Of a DNA stretch of 64,000 nucleotides, positions 8,570 through 18,450 are shown piece by piece. Origin of the DNA: Nocardiopsis sp. JB363 (GTDB lineage Bacteria > Actinomycetota > Actinomycetes > Streptosporangiales > Streptosporangiaceae); contig NZ_FRFF01000167.1 of the NCBI RefSeq assembly GCF_900143625.1, forward strand, positions 1 through 64,000, given 5' to 3'. The position numbers and the translations under genes are program-made. Numbering within the stretch: position 1 is the first letter of the stretch; each line of letters starts with the position of its first letter. The notes beneath the pieces were generated by a model, which ran no database searches, had not been told where the DNA came from, and saw nothing but the letters and a program-made list of their open reading frames with translations.

Positions 8570-9540
8570 GCCGCGACCTCCCGGACGCTCTTGTGCTTGT
8601 TCGCGTACGCGGTGGCGGCCTCGCGGACCCACGCACCGTTGTCGTGGGCGGCGCGACGCCGTTCCACACGCTCGGCGTTCTTGGGACCGTTGCCGGAGAT
8701 GACCTGTTTGAACTCGTCCCAGTCCGGCTCACCGAAGTCGTAGTGGCCGCGTTCCTCGTTCCAGGCCAGGTCGGGGTCGGGCAGGGTGACGCCCAACTTG
8801 TCGGCCTGCGGGACGGTCATGTCGATGAACTTCTGGCGCAGGTCGTCGTTGGTGTCGATCTTGATGCCCCACGCCAGTGACCGCTGGGTGTTGGGCGAGT
8901 CGGCGTCGGGCGGGCCGAGCATCATCAGGGACGGCCACCACCAGCGGTCCACGGATTCCTGGACCATCGCGCGCTGGCCCTCGGTGCCGTCCATCATGCG
9001 CATGAGCAGCTCGTAGCCCTGCCGCTGGTGGAAGGACTCCTCCTTGCAGATGCGCACCATGGCGCGGGCGTAGGGGCCGAAGGAGGTGCGGCACAGCGGG
9101 ACCTGGTTACAGATCGCGGCGCCGTCGACCAGCCAGCCGATCACACCGACGTCGGCGTAGCTCAGTGCCGGGTAGTTGAAGATCGAGGAGTACTTCTGGC
9201 GGCCCTCGATCAGCCGTTGGGTGAGGTCGGCGCGGTCCACGCCGAGGGTCTCGGCGGCCGCGTACAGGTACAGGCCGTGCCCGGCCTCGTCCTGGACCTT
9301 GGCCAGCAGGATGGCCTTGCGGCGCAGGCTGGGCGCGGACGCGATCCAGTCCCCCTCGGGCTGCATCCCGATGATCTCCGAGTGCGCGTGCTGGGAGACC
9401 TGACGGATGAGGGTCTTGCGGTAGGCCTCGGGCATCCAGTCACGCGGTTCGATGCGCTGGTTGGCCGCGATCCTGGCGTCGAAGTCCGCCTGGAGAGCCT
9501 CGTCGGCGCCGGGGGGCGCTTCCTGGGCCGTGGTCGACAT
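8566..9540 (-). CDS. paaA: Phenylacetyl-CoA epoxidase catalytic subunit PaaA
   Basis: A 324-residue di-iron oxygenase subunit that inserts one oxygen atom into the ring of phenylacetyl-CoA to form the 1,2-epoxide. Two carboxylate/histidine iron-binding motifs are visible: EAGHG in [13 protein letters not shown] and EESFH in [11 protein letters not shown]. The ATG at 9540 has GGGGAA 6 nt upstream. It is the first gene of the operon, immediately downstream of a palindromic operator. Confidence 0.96.
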   Translation of the reverse strand: MSTTAQEAPPGADEALQADFDARIAANQRIEPRDWMPEAYRKTLIRQVSQHAHSEIIGMQPEGDWIASAPSLRRKAILLAKVQDEAGHGLYLYAAAETLGVDRADLTQRLIEGRQKYSSIFNYPALSYADVGVIGWLVDGAAICNQVPLCRTSFGPYARAMVRICKEESFHQRQGYELLMRMMDGTEGQRAMVQESVDRWWWPSLMMLGPPDADSPNTQRSLAWGIKIDTNDDLRQKFIDMTVPQADKLGVTLPDPDLAWNEERGHYDFGEPDWDEFKQVISGNGPKNAERVERRRAAHDNGAWVREAATAYANKHKSVREVAA

Positions 9541-9557
9541 TGATCATTCCCCATTCA

Positions 9558-9579
9558 TAACCGAACGTTCGGTCAGTAA
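9558..9579. promoter_or_regulatory. PaaR-type (TetR-family) operator upstream of paaA
   Basis: The core ACCGAACGTTCGGT (9560-9573) is a perfect palindrome. The 22-nt block 9558-9579 is identical to 13421-13442 except for one central base (A here, C there). The site is 18-39 nt upstream of the paaA start codon, where binding would block initiation. TetR-type PaaR repressors that respond to phenylacetyl-CoA use ACCGACCGNNCGGT-like sites. Confidence 0.85.
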
Positions 9580-9620
9580 TTAGTATCTCCGGAAGTTCCT
9601 GCTCAACGCAAGCCCCTGGC

Positions 9621-9654
9621 GGGGGTGCGCGCCGCGAACCCGGCGCACACCCCC
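9621..9654 (-). terminator. Terminator after the paaJ-F-H-G operon
   Basis: GGGGGTG (9621-9627) with GCGCC (9629-9633) pairs with GGCGC (9642-9646) and CACCCCC (9648-9654); one mismatch, 8-nt loop. It lies 8 nt beyond the stop of the last enoyl-CoA hydratase/isomerase gene and separates this operon from paaA. Confidence 0.82.
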
Positions 9655-9661
9655 GTGAGGA

Positions 9662-10453
9662 CTACCTTCCGGTGAAGGTGGGCTTCTGTTTGGCCAGGAA
9701 CGCGTTGACCGCGCCCCTGTGGTCGGCGGTCTCCCCCAGCTGGTTCTGCAGGTCCGCCTCCTCCTCCAGCAGCTCCGCCACCTCAAGGCCGCCCTCGGCC
9801 GCCGAGCGCACCTCGCGCTTGGCCGCCACGAAGGCGGCGGTGGGCCCCGAGGCCAACAGCAGGGCCACCTCGCGAGCGCGCGTCTCCCAGTCCTGGTCGT
9901 CCACCACCTCGGTGACCAGGCCCAACTCCAGGGCGCGATCCGCGACCATCATGGTGCCCAGCAGCAGAAGCTCCATCGCCCGGGCCTGGCCCAGGTTGCG
10001 CACCAGACGCATCGCCAGCCCCGAGTCCGAGCCCAGCCCGACCCCGGTGAAGGCGGTGCCGAACTTGGCGCGACGAGCCGCCACCCGCACGTCACCGGCC
10101 AGGGCGAGCCCCATGCCGGCGCCCACGCAGGCCCCGCCGATCCCCACCACGACCGGCACCTGAATGCGCTCCAGGGCCAGCACGATCGGGTTGTAGTGCC
10201 GTCGCACCGTGTCCAACGCCCCGACACCGGAGGAATCCTCCAGGAACCGCGCGTGCTCGGCCAGGTCCTGGCCCACGCAGAAAGCCTTGTCCGATCCCAG
10301 GAACAGCACCGCGCGCGCGGTGGTGGACTCGGCCGCCCGGTTCACCGCCTCCAGCAGCTCCTCCTTGACCCGAACGGTCAACGCCGGAGTGTTCAGCCGG
10401 ATCGTGGCGAGCCCGTCGGTCTCCTCGAACCACGCCGCCTTGTCTTCGCTCAC
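9662..10453 (-). CDS. Enoyl-CoA hydratase/isomerase family protein, PaaG-like
   Basis: A 263-residue crotonase-fold protein. The oxyanion-hole segment KAFCVGQDLAEH and the second glycine region GGACVGAGMGLALAGD are typical. The CVGQDL motif resembles PaaG, the isomerase that turns ring-1,2-epoxyphenylacetyl-CoA into the oxepin before ring opening. Operon position supports this role, but the symbol is withheld because the window holds two crotonase genes and the division of labour is inferred. The GTG start overlaps the preceding dehydrogenase stop by 4 nt. Confidence 0.85.
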   Translation of the reverse strand: MSEDKAAWFEETDGLATIRLNTPALTVRVKEELLEAVNRAAESTTARAVLFLGSDKAFCVGQDLAEHARFLEDSSGVGALDTVRRHYNPIVLALERIQVPVVVGIGGACVGAGMGLALAGDVRVAARRAKFGTAFTGVGLGSDSGLAMRLVRNLGQARAMELLLLGTMMVADRALELGLVTEVVDDQDWETRAREVALLLASGPTAAFVAAKREVRSAAEGGLEVAELLEEEADLQNQLGETADHRGAVNAFLAKQKPTFTGR

Positions 10454-11334
10454 GCTTTGTCTCCCTCGTCCCAGATGTGGAAACCCTCGCCGCTCTTGCG
10501 GCCGAGCCTGCCCTCGGCGACCTTACGGCGCAACAGCTCCGGAGGGGTGAACCGGTCCCCCAGTTCGGTGGCCAGGTACTCGGCGATGGCCAACCGCACG
10601 TCCAATCCGACCAGGTCGGTGAGCTTGAGCGGTCCCATGGGGTGGCGGTAGCCCAGTTCCATGGCGGTGTCGATGTCGGCGGGCGAGGCCACACCCTCCT
10701 CGACCATGCGGATCGCCTCCAGGCCCAACATGACGCCCAGGCGGCTGGTGGCGAATCCGGGGGCGTCGCGCACCACGATCTCGGTCTTGCCCAGTGCGCC
10801 CACCCAGCCGCGCACCGACTCCAGCACCGCCGGGTCGGTCTCGGGCACGGTGACGATCTCCACCAGCTTGGAGGCCGGGACCGGGTTGAAGAAGTGCGTG
10901 CCGAGGAACCGGTGCGGACGCTTGAGCGCGGCGGCCAGTTCGGTCACCGACAGCGAACTGGTGTTGGAGGCCAGTACCGTCTCCTCGCCCACGGCCGCCT
11001 CGGCCGCGGTGAGCACGGCGATCTTCAGCTCGGGTTTCTCGGGCACGGCCTCGATGACGATCCCGGCCTCGGCGGGAATGGCGGCGGTGTCGGTGACCGC
11101 GTCCATCCGCGCCAGGTAGAGGGCGGGTTCGAGGTCGATCTTGCCGCGCTCACGCGCCTTGTCCAGCCCGGCCACGACCCGACCCCGGCCCGCCTCGGCG
11201 GCTTCGACGGTGGCCTCGACCAGCACCACGCGCGCGCCGGCCATAAGGAACTGCTGGACGATACCGGCGCCCATGGTGCCGCCGCCGATGACGGCCACGA
11301 TCTCGGGCACGCCCTGTGGGGTGATCTCGCTCAA
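10450..11334 (-). CDS. paaH: 3-hydroxyacyl-CoA dehydrogenase, PaaH-like
   Basis: A 294-residue NAD-dependent dehydrogenase that oxidises 3-hydroxyadipyl-CoA to 3-oxoadipyl-CoA in the lower phenylacetate pathway. It has the Rossmann motif VIGGGTMGAGIVQQF, the NTSSLSV segment and the catalytic HFFNPV region, ending in the C-terminal helical domain. The start is TTG at 11334, overlapping the preceding stop by 4 nt (TTGA), in line with the same overlap at every other junction of this operon. A GTG at codon 9 is an alternative start. Confidence 0.9.
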   Translation of the reverse strand: MSEITPQGVPEIVAVIGGGTMGAGIVQQFLMAGARVVLVEATVEAAEAGRGRVVAGLDKARERGKIDLEPALYLARMDAVTDTAAIPAEAGIVIEAVPEKPELKIAVLTAAEAAVGEETVLASNTSSLSVTELAAALKRPHRFLGTHFFNPVPASKLVEIVTVPETDPAVLESVRGWVGALGKTEIVVRDAPGFATSRLGVMLGLEAIRMVEEGVASPADIDTAMELGYRHPMGPLKLTDLVGLDVRLAIAEYLATELGDRFTPPELLRRKVAEGRLGRKSGEGFHIWDEGDKA

Positions 11335-12079
11335 CGCTTCTTCCTCTCCAGGAAACGGGTCATGCGCTCGTGCTTGTCGGCGCTCTCGAACAGCACCGCC
11401 TGGACCAGGTCGTCGGCCAGCGGGTGCGCCCCGTCGGCGTCCAGGACCATCTTGGTCATGCGCAGAGCCATCGGCGAGGACGCCGCCATGCGGTCCAGCA
11501 GGGCGTGGGCGCTCTCGCGCAGCTCCTCGGTGGAAACGATCCGCGCGATGAGTCCGTGGCGCAGCGCGGCCTCGGCGTCCAGCCGGAAGCCGCCCAACAG
11601 CACCTGTTTGGCCACCGAGGCGCCCACCAACTCCTTGAGCCGCCAGCACGCGCCGGCGCCGGCGATGATGCCCAGGCCCGGCTCGGGTTGGGCGAACACG
11701 GCGGTGGGGGTGGCGATGCGGATGTCGCAGGAGTAGGACAGCTCGGCCCCGCCGCCCAACGCCCAACCGTCGACCGCCGCCACGGTGGGCGCCGGCAGGC
11801 GGTGCAGCCGTTCGAACAGCCGGCTGTTGATCCCGGCCAGGGCCTCCTCACGGCCGCGTTCACGCAGCTCGGAGATGTCGGCTCCGCCGGCGAAGACCGT
11901 GCCGTGCCCGGTCAGCAGCAGGGGCTTGGGATCGGCCTCCAGTTCGGCGCACACCCGGTGCAGTTCGGCGATCATCCGCCCGTTGATGGCGTTGCGGGCC
12001 TCGGGGCGGTGCAGCTCGACCACCGTGCGGTCCTCGCGCCGCTCCACCAACAGGGTCTCGAAGTCCTCGTCGTTCTCGC

Positions 12080-12083
<4 letters not shown>
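11331..12083 (-). CDS. paaF: Enoyl-CoA hydratase, PaaF-like
   Basis: A 250-residue crotonase. RPEARNAING, VFAGGADISEL (oxyanion hole) and GWALGGGAELSYSCD are the conserved blocks. It probably hydrates 2,3-dehydroadipyl-CoA to 3-hydroxyadipyl-CoA. The ATG at 12083 overlaps the thiolase stop by 4 nt. Which of the two crotonases in this operon is PaaF and which PaaG rests on motif resemblance. Confidence 0.85.
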
Positions 12084-13311
<1,228 letters not shown>

Positions 13312-13315
<4 letters not shown>

Positions 13316-13371
13316 GAACGGCCTCCCATGTTGAGCGCGGTGGCGTGCGCCACCGCCTGGTGTGAACTCAT
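13312..13371 (-). CDS. 19-residue upstream ORF overlapping paaJ
   Basis: An ATG at 13369-13371 is preceded by a full Shine-Dalgarno AAGGAG (13380-13385, 8-nt spacing). The ORF encodes MSSHQAVAHATALNMGGRS and ends in a TGA that overlaps the paaJ GTG by 4 nt (GTGA), the same junction as between all genes of this operon. The Shine-Dalgarno of paaJ (GGGAGG) lies inside it, and a hairpin with 9-bp arms (13337-13345 and 13348-13356, GCGGTGGCG/CGCCACCGC) lies in its middle. The layout suggests a leader peptide or coupling ORF; no function is known to me. Confidence 0.55.
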
Positions 13372-13420
13372 CGACACATCTCCTTGACACGGCAGGTCGG
13401 AGACTGGATAAATGCATTAG

Positions 13421-13442
13421 TAACCGACCGTTCGGTCAGTAA
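13421..13442. promoter_or_regulatory. PaaR-type operator between the paaJ operon and paaK
   Basis: The block carries the core ACCGACCGTTCGGT and matches the paaA operator at 21 of 22 positions. It lies in the divergent promoter region, 50 nt upstream of the paaJ leader ORF and 118 nt upstream of paaK, so one repressor could control both directions. Confidence 0.85.
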
Positions 13443-13559
13443 GCAAGTCGGTCCGGCCCTTGACAGGGCCGACCCACACCCGTCACCGCGCGGCGGACCG
13501 CCCACCCACCCAGGCTTCCGGCCTGCGCGGGCCACCGCGCACCGTACTCGGAGAGGCCC

Positions 13560-14918
13560 ATGGCAAGCCAGGACACCACCACGCAGCCGGCCGGCACCGC
13601 GATCCCCCGACGGCTCGGACAGGCCCCCGCACCCGAGTCGCTCGACCCGGCCGAACGCATGAGCGTCGACGAGCTCCGCGCGTTGCAGCTCGACCGCATG
13701 CGCTGGACCCTGGAGCACGCCTACACCAGCGTGCCCCTGTACAAGCGCAAGTTCGACGAGGCAGGCGTCCGCCCCGAGGACCTCAAGACCCTGGAGGACC
13801 TCGCCCTCTTCCCCCACACCACCAAGGCCGACCTGCGCGACAACTACCCCTTCGGCATGTTCGCCGTGCCCCAGGACCGGATCAGCCGCATCCACGCCTC
13901 CAGCGGCACCACCGGCAAGCCCACCGTGGTCGGCTACACGCGTGAGGACATCGACGTCTGGGCCGAGGTGGTGGCCCGCTCCATCCGCGCCGCCGGCGGG
14001 CGCCCCGAACACAAGGTGCACGTCTCCTACGGCTACGGCCTGTTCACCGGCGGCCTCGGCGCCCACTACGGCGCCGAAAGACTCGGTTGCACCGTCATCC
14101 CCGCCTCCGGCGGCCAGACGGCCAAGCAGGTCCAGCTCATCCAGGACTTCCGCCCCGAGATCATCATGATCACCCCCAGCTACATGTTGACGCTGTTGGA
14201 CGAGTTCGAGAATCAGGGAATCGACCCGCGTTCCACCTCGCTCCGGATCGGTGTCTTCGGCGCCGAGCCCTGGACCGAGAAGATGCGCCGCGAGATCGAG
14301 GAACGCTTCGACATCAACGCCGTGGACATCTACGGCCTCTCCGAGGTCATGGGCCCGGGCGTGGCCAACGAGTGCGTGGAGACCAAGGACGGCCTGCACA
14401 TCTGGGAGGACCACTTCTACCCCGAGGTCCTGGACCCCATCACCCAACGGGTCCTGCCCGACGGCGAGAACGGTGAACTGGCCTTCACCTCGCTGACCAA
14501 GCAGGCCATGCCGGTCATCCGCTACCGCACCCGCGACCTGACCACCCTGCGCCCGGGCACCGCCCGCCCCATGCGCCGCATGGACAAGGTCACCGGCCGC
14601 AGCGACGACATGATCATCCTGCGCGGGGTCAACGTCTTCCCCACCCAGATCGAGGAGATCGTGCTGGGCCTGGACGGTCTGGCGCCCCACTTCCAGCTGG
14701 TGCTCACCAAGGAGGGCCGCCTGGACCGCATGTCCGTGCGAGTGGAGGCCGCGCCCGACTGCACCACCGACCGCCGTGTGGTCCTGCGCCGCGAGATCAC
14801 CGCCACCATCAAGGACAAGGTCGGGATCAGCGTCACCGTGGACGTGGTCGACCCCGAACGGATCGAACGTTCGGTGGGCAAGTTCCGCCGCATCATCGAC
14901 CAGCGCCCCAGGGGCTGA
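13560..14918 (+). CDS. paaK: Phenylacetate-CoA ligase
   Basis: A 452-residue ANL-superfamily adenylating enzyme that activates phenylacetate to phenylacetyl-CoA with ATP, the entry step of the pathway. The P-loop ASSGTTGKPTVVGYT, the YGLSEVMGPGV core motif (A5) and the GRSDDMIILRGVNVFPTQIEE hinge region are present. The length matches PaaK. The ATG at 13560 follows GAGAGG. It is transcribed divergently from the paaJ operon, with a shared operator in between. Confidence 0.95.
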   Translation: MASQDTTTQPAGTAIPRRLGQAPAPESLDPAERMSVDELRALQLDRMRWTLEHAYTSVPLYKRKFDEAGVRPEDLKTLEDLALFPHTTKADLRDNYPFGMFAVPQDRISRIHASSGTTGKPTVVGYTREDIDVWAEVVARSIRAAGGRPEHKVHVSYGYGLFTGGLGAHYGAERLGCTVIPASGGQTAKQVQLIQDFRPEIIMITPSYMLTLLDEFENQGIDPRSTSLRIGVFGAEPWTEKMRREIEERFDINAVDIYGLSEVMGPGVANECVETKDGLHIWEDHFYPEVLDPITQRVLPDGENGELAFTSLTKQAMPVIRYRTRDLTTLRPGTARPMRRMDKVTGRSDDMIILRGVNVFPTQIEEIVLGLDGLAPHFQLVLTKEGRLDRMSVRVEAAPDCTTDRRVVLRREITATIKDKVGISVTVDVVDPERIERSVGKFRRIIDQRPRG

Positions 14919-14956
14919 CACCCCGACGATCCGGGTCCCCGGCCCCGGGACGCGCC

Positions 14957-16399
14957 CTATCGGGTCAAGCCCTCCCCCTCCACCAAGGGGAGCGCGCGCC
15001 CGCCCACGTGGACGTACTCGTGCCCCGATTCCAGGGCGTAGAAGGTGACGGGGACCCAGGTGCGCTGTTCTTCGGGACGGAACAGGTAAGCGCTTTCACC
15101 CCGCGGTGCCAACGGGTGGGCCTTGGGCGGCTCGGGTTCGATCCCGGGCAGTCCGCTCAGGTCGACCACGCGCAGCACGAGCCGTTCACCGGTGCCGCGC
15201 ACCTCCAGTCGCTGCACGGCGTTGCGATAGGTCCCCAACAGCGGCAGGTCCTCGGCCTCCGCCACGAAGCCGGATCCGGATTCGGGTTCGGGGTCGGACA
15301 CGGGAACGGGCGCCGGACGGATCCGCACCCCCGCCACCTCATCGAACACCTCCGCGTACAGCTCCTGGTACAGATCACGGGCCTGTCCACCGTTGGTCAA
15401 CAACGTCACCGCCAGACCGGCCTCCGGCAACAGGCGCAGGAAGGCCGACTGTCCGATGGTGTTGCCGTCGTGCCCCACCAGCCGGTGCCCGCCCCAGCCG
15501 TAGCGGATCCAACCCAGGCCCCAGGAGTCGCCCAGGGTGTCGGGTTCGGGCAGGTCCACCGAGTGCCCCGTCATGGCCTCGACCGACTCCGGTGAGAGCA
15601 CCCGTTCGCCCCCGACCGTGCGGCCACCCCGCAGGTGCATCGCGGCGAAGGCCAACACGTCCCCGGCATTGGCGTGAACCAACCCCGCGGGCCCCATGGA
15701 CCGCGGGAGCCCCCACACCGGGGCCGGCACGGCGTCGGGCAGACCCCTCACGTGCCCCACCGCGGCCCCGTACAGCAGCGCCTCCTCCGGCAGGGTCCCG
15801 GCCCGGGCCAACCCCAACGGGGTGTACAGACGCTCACGCATGGCCTCGTCCCACACCCGCCCAGTGAGCTTCTCGATGATCCGACCCAACAGCGGGAACC
15901 CGGAGTTGCAATAGGAGAAGGTGGCGCCCAGCGGATGAGTCGGTTCGGAGTCGCGCAACCGCTCCACGTAGCGCTCCAGGGCGTCGTCGCCGCGCCCGGT
16001 GTCGGTGAACAGGTCACCGTCGATGCCGCTGGTGTGGTTCAACAGGTGGCGGACGGTGATCCGCTCGGCGTGCTCGGGGTCGGCCAGACCGAACTCGGGC
16101 AGCACCTCGACCACCGGGGTGTCCAAGGAGAGCAGCCCCTCGTCGACCAGACCCATGACGACGGTGGCCGTCCACACCTTGGTGATCGACCCGATCTGGA
16201 ACACCGAACCGATCTCGACGGCGTGCCCGGTCCCCGTATGGAGCACCCCGTACGCGCTCTCGGCCACTTCCTCACCGCCGTCGGCGCCCAGGCGCAGGAT
16301 CCCGAGCTGGGCGCCGGGCACCCCGTGCCGTTCTGCCAGGGCGGCCAACCGCCCGCGCCAATGCTCGACGTCGATGGGGGTGTGCGCGTCTTCGGGCAC
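14957..16399 (-). CDS. Serine hydrolase of the class C beta-lactamase / penicillin-binding family
   Basis: A 480-residue protein of the PF00144 type. The nucleophile motif SITK is at about residues 71-74, Tyr-Cys-Asn (normally YxN) at about 163-165, and a His-Asp-Gly (HxG-like) motif in GHDGNTIG. A C-terminal extension of about 100 residues follows the catalytic domain. No signal peptide is seen, so an intracellular esterase or peptidase is as likely as cell-wall action. The GTG at 16399 has GGAAGGGA just upstream; the open frame continues 5' but without coding character. The substrate is unknown. It runs convergent to paaK and is transcribed alone. Confidence 0.82.
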   Translation of the reverse strand: MPEDAHTPIDVEHWRGRLAALAERHGVPGAQLGILRLGADGGEEVAESAYGVLHTGTGHAVEIGSVFQIGSITKVWTATVVMGLVDEGLLSLDTPVVEVLPEFGLADPEHAERITVRHLLNHTSGIDGDLFTDTGRGDDALERYVERLRDSEPTHPLGATFSYCNSGFPLLGRIIEKLTGRVWDEAMRERLYTPLGLARAGTLPEEALLYGAAVGHVRGLPDAVPAPVWGLPRSMGPAGLVHANAGDVLAFAAMHLRGGRTVGGERVLSPESVEAMTGHSVDLPEPDTLGDSWGLGWIRYGWGGHRLVGHDGNTIGQSAFLRLLPEAGLAVTLLTNGGQARDLYQELYAEVFDEVAGVRIRPAPVPVSDPEPESGSGFVAEAEDLPLLGTYRNAVQRLEVRGTGERLVLRVVDLSGLPGIEPEPPKAHPLAPRGESAYLFRPEEQRTWVPVTFYALESGHEYVHVGGRALPLVEGEGLTR

Positions 16400-16723
16400 G
16401 GTGATCCCTTCCGGTGTTTCGTGGGGAACCCGCGCCGGTGCGCGGGTCCGCCGCAAGGTTAGAACCCGGCACCCGGGCCCACAAGAGCCCCGTGGAGCAC
16501 GGCCGGTGCTGGTCGGGCGGCGGGCCACGCGTAGGGCGGGCGTGCCCGTGCCGATGCTCCGCTCATCGACCCCCTGGCCCACGTCCCTTCACCCCGGCGC
16601 CACGTGTTGTGCATCTGCCCATCACCGGAGGCGTGATCCAGGGTGAATCGTCATTGAGCTCGGGCTCACACACCCTGCAACCTGGGAGGGAACCCATCAC
16701 ACCGCGCCTGGAGCCCTGCCCGC
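16400..16723 (+). promoter_or_regulatory. Divergent intergenic region with a structured leader before the amidohydrolase gene
   Basis: No gene is seen in these 324 nt. The last 110 nt can fold: ATCAC (16621-16625) with GTGAT (16633-16637); AGGGTG (16640-16645) with CACCCT (16671-16676), enclosing GAGC (16656-16659) and GCTC (16664-16667); then GGGAGGGAACCC (16684-16695). The hairpins stand immediately before the coding region. I do not recognise a riboswitch class. Confidence 0.35.
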
Positions 16724-18376
16724 ATGCTCGACCTCAAACTCACCCGCGCACGCGTGCGCACCCTCGACGACGCCCACCCCCACGCCACCACCGTGGGCAT
16801 CGTCGGCGGCCGTGTCCTGGGCCTCGACGACGACGTCGCCGACCTGCCCGCGCGCGCCGAGGTCGATCTCGACGGCGCCACGGTCGTCCCCGGCTTCAGC
16901 GACGCCCACAACCACATGGCCTGGTTCGGGCAGTCCCTGACCGAACTGCCCCTGGAGAACGCCACCACCCCGACCGAGCTCTACGAAGCCGTCGCCGCCA
17001 AGGCCGCCACCCTGCCCGAGGACGCCTGGATCATCGGCTCCGGCTACGACGACACCGTGCTCGGCGCCCACCCCGACCGCGCGGCCCTCGATCGCGCCGC
17101 GCACGGCCGCCCCGTCTGGCTCAAACACCGCTCCGGTCACATGTGCGCGGTCAACAGCACCGTCCTGCGCCTGAGCGGCGCCGAGGACGCCCCCGACCCC
17201 GAGGGCGGCGTCATCGTCCGCGACGACCGCGGTGTGGCCACCGGTCTGCTCCAGGAACGCGCCCAGGAAATGGTCACCGCCCTGGTCATGCCCTACCCCG
17301 TCGACGAACTCGCCGATGCCCTGGGACACGCCTCCCGCGTCTACGCCGCCGAGGGCCTCACCCACGTCGTCGAGGCCGGGATCGGATGCGGACTCGTCGG
17401 CCGCTCCCCCGTGGAGGCCGCCGCCTACCAACGAGCCCGCGACCAGGGCCTGCTCCTGCCCCGAGTGGAACTCATGGTCGCCGCCGACAACCTCCACACC
17501 CTGCGCACCCACCCCCGAGACACCATCACCACCGGGCTCGACCTGGGTCTGCGCAGCGGCTTCGGCGACGACCGGCTACGCCTGGGCCCGATGAAGATCT
17601 GGCTGGACGGCTCCCTCATCGGCCGCACCGCCGCCGTCACCGAGCCCCTGTGCGGACACGGCCACAGCCTCTACCAGAACCCGCCCGAAGAGATGCGCGC
17701 CCTGGTCGTGGCCGCCCACCGATCCGGCTGGCGCGTGGCCGCCCACGCCATCGGCGACGACGCCATCGACCTGGCCCTGGACGCCTTCGAGGAGGCCCAA
17801 CGGCGTCACCCGCGCCCCGACGTGCGTCACCGCGTCGAGCACGCCGGGATCGTGCGCCCCGACCAGCTGCCCCGTATGGCCGCCCTGGGTGTGATCCCCG
17901 TCCCCCAACCACGCTTCCTGCACACTGTCGGCGACGCCATGGCCGCGTCGCTGGGCCCGGACCGGGTCCCCTGGCTCTACCGCCATCGTTCCTTCCTCGA
18001 CCACGGCATCCGCGTGCCGGGCAGTTCCGACCGCCCGGTCGCCCCCGGCGCCCCACTGCTGGGCATGGAGTCGATGGTCGAACGCACCAGTTCCGAGGGC
18101 GCGGTCCTGGCCCCCGACGAACGCGTCACCCCCGAACAGGCCCTGCGCGCCTACACCCTGGACGCCGCCTGGGCGAGCCACGACGAACACCACCGTGGCA
18201 GCCTCACCCCCGGCAAACTCGCCGACCTGGTGGTCCTGGACCGCGACCCGGTCGAGACCGCCGACCAGGGCATCGGCTCCATTCGGGTCCTGGCGACCCT
18301 GGTGGGCGGCCGGCCCGTCCACGGCGCCGACGCCCTCGGTCTACCGAACCGGGCGACCGCGCACCACGGTGCCTGA
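16724..18376 (+). CDS. YtcJ-like amidohydrolase (amidohydrolase family 3)
   Basis: A 550-residue metal-dependent hydrolase. The TVVPGFSDAHNHMAWFG segment carries the HxH metal ligands (AHNH). Further ligands lie in the AAHAIGDDAIDLALDAF and HRVEHAGIVRPDQL histidines and the SSDRPVAPGAPLLGME aspartate. The C-terminal GKLADLVVLDRDP returns to the composite beta-sandwich. The family hydrolyses amides, often with unknown substrates. A transporter gene follows after 74 nt on the same strand, so the two probably act on one imported compound. The ATG at 16724 has TGGAG 11 nt upstream. Confidence 0.85.
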   Translation: MLDLKLTRARVRTLDDAHPHATTVGIVGGRVLGLDDDVADLPARAEVDLDGATVVPGFSDAHNHMAWFGQSLTELPLENATTPTELYEAVAAKAATLPEDAWIIGSGYDDTVLGAHPDRAALDRAAHGRPVWLKHRSGHMCAVNSTVLRLSGAEDAPDPEGGVIVRDDRGVATGLLQERAQEMVTALVMPYPVDELADALGHASRVYAAEGLTHVVEAGIGCGLVGRSPVEAAAYQRARDQGLLLPRVELMVAADNLHTLRTHPRDTITTGLDLGLRSGFGDDRLRLGPMKIWLDGSLIGRTAAVTEPLCGHGHSLYQNPPEEMRALVVAAHRSGWRVAAHAIGDDAIDLALDAFEEAQRRHPRPDVRHRVEHAGIVRPDQLPRMAALGVIPVPQPRFLHTVGDAMAASLGPDRVPWLYRHRSFLDHGIRVPGSSDRPVAPGAPLLGMESMVERTSSEGAVLAPDERVTPEQALRAYTLDAAWASHDEHHRGSLTPGKLADLVVLDRDPVETADQGIGSIRVLATLVGGRPVHGADALGLPNRATAHHGA

Positions 18377-18450
18377 GGGCCCACCCGAACCCCGAACCCC
18401 CGTCCGTGCCCCGCTCGGCACGGACCTTCCGATTGGAGAGGACCCCACCC

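Noticed and set aside
16621-16700. Glycine, guanidine or SAM riboswitch
   Set aside because: The GGGAGGG and hairpins look suggestive, but none of the conserved core sequences of these classes can be aligned.
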